This document shows positions 63,792 to 64,000 of a stretch of 64,000 bases of DNA, piece after piece. The first letter of the stretch is position 1. Each line of letters begins with the position of its first letter. Location of the stretch: contig NC_015458.1 of assembly GCF_000209655.1 (NCBI RefSeq), forward strand, positions 2,356,001-2,420,000, given 5' to 3'. The stretch is from Pusillimonas sp. T7-7. GTDB lineage: Bacteria; Pseudomonadota; Gammaproteobacteria; Burkholderiales; Burkholderiaceae_B. The notes below the pieces were generated by a model, which worked only from the letters and a program-made list of their open reading frames with translations, was not told the DNA's origin and ran no database searches. The position numbers and the translations under genes were made by a program.

Positions 63792-64000
63792 CTATGTTGA
63801 AACGCGGAACTGAGTAGACGGCCTGCCGTCGGCATTGTGCTGCACAATGCGAACGGGGCGTCCCTGCGCGTCCAGCTGAATTTGTCCGATACCTGCGCCG
63901 TTCCATAAGCGTTCGCCGTGGTGGCGCTGATCTGGCAGCCGTGGGCTAATGGCCAGGTCCCGCCGCTGGGTGAACCAGTTCAGCGGCGAACGCGGTGAAT
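63792..64000 (-). CDS. Unidentified protein, C-terminal part only
   Basis: The frame is open from the window edge to the TAG at 63792-63794: RLWNGAGIGQIQLDAQGRPV then RIVQHNADGRPSTQFRVST. I do not recognise the family; repeated Gly-Arg-Pro turns suggest a beta-rich tail. The start lies outside the window. It precedes, on the same strand, the autotransporter gene by about 220 bases. Confidence 0.5.
   Translation of the reverse strand, partial: SPRSPLNWFTQRRDLAISPRLPDQRHHGERLWNGAGIGQIQLDAQGRPVRIVQHNADGRPSTQFRVST

Overview
The window looks like a chromosomal stretch of a betaproteobacterium of the order Burkholderiales, most likely family Alcaligenaceae. Three things suggest this: two Bug/TctC-type solute-binding proteins encoded beside CoA-ester and aldehyde-metabolising enzymes, a very large glycine-rich autotransporter of the kind seen in Bordetella relatives, and a tRNA-Leu(CAA) fragment whose sequence fits this group. 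The genus is not determined.

Region 1 (about 1-16690) is a dense defence island read almost entirely left to right. It holds a Fic protein cut by the window edge, an McrB/McrC modification-dependent restriction pair, a type I restriction-modification operon hsdM-hsdS-hsdR with a DUF4917 gene inside it, and a two-gene Gabija system (OLD-family nuclease plus UvrD-like helicase). It ends at a 53-base tRNA-Leu 3' fragment ending in CCA, the usual scar of tyrosine-recombinase integration.

Region 2 (16690-22790) is an insertion-sequence nest. One IS66 copy with a perfect 8-bp target duplication sits inside the end of a second, oppositely oriented IS66 copy that carries a passenger ORF and a frameshifted tnpC. 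Two more IS66 end fragments and a truncated transposase lie to the left. A truncated gene and a 147-bp MITE-like element lie to the right.

Region 3 (22790-28740) is a catabolic operon, choline-sulfatase-like enzyme, Bug binding protein, aldehyde dehydrogenase and DsbA-like isomerase, divergent from its probable LysR regulator.

Region 4 (28740-39740) is a second accessory region. It has decayed tyrosine recombinases, a UvrD fragment, an AlpA-like protein, a frameshifted helix-turn-helix gene, two divergent Fic genes with repeated intergenic elements, a TOTE-type primase-helicase with a 190-aa unknown neighbour, HigBA, and two Fic gene fossils.

Region 5 (39740-56920) is ordinary chromosome: PaiB, a Ca2+/H+ antiporter, YeeE with a periplasmic rhodanese (sulfur uptake), an operon of CoA-transferase, citryl-CoA lyase-like protein, iron alcohol dehydrogenase and Bug protein with a divergent LysR, D-aminoacyl-tRNA deacylase, a GFA-family protein, a class A beta-lactamase with an unusual omega loop, YchJ, a lysozyme-inhibitor-like lipoprotein, DUF4142 and a LytS/LytR pair. 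Many short gene fossils lie between these genes. Region 6 (56930-64000) is a 2.2-kilo-residue autotransporter and the end of an unidentified gene.

The least described element is the 190-aa protein plus primase-helicase pair at 35216-38197. It sits between Fic genes and a toxin-antitoxin pair and is a plausible conflict system.
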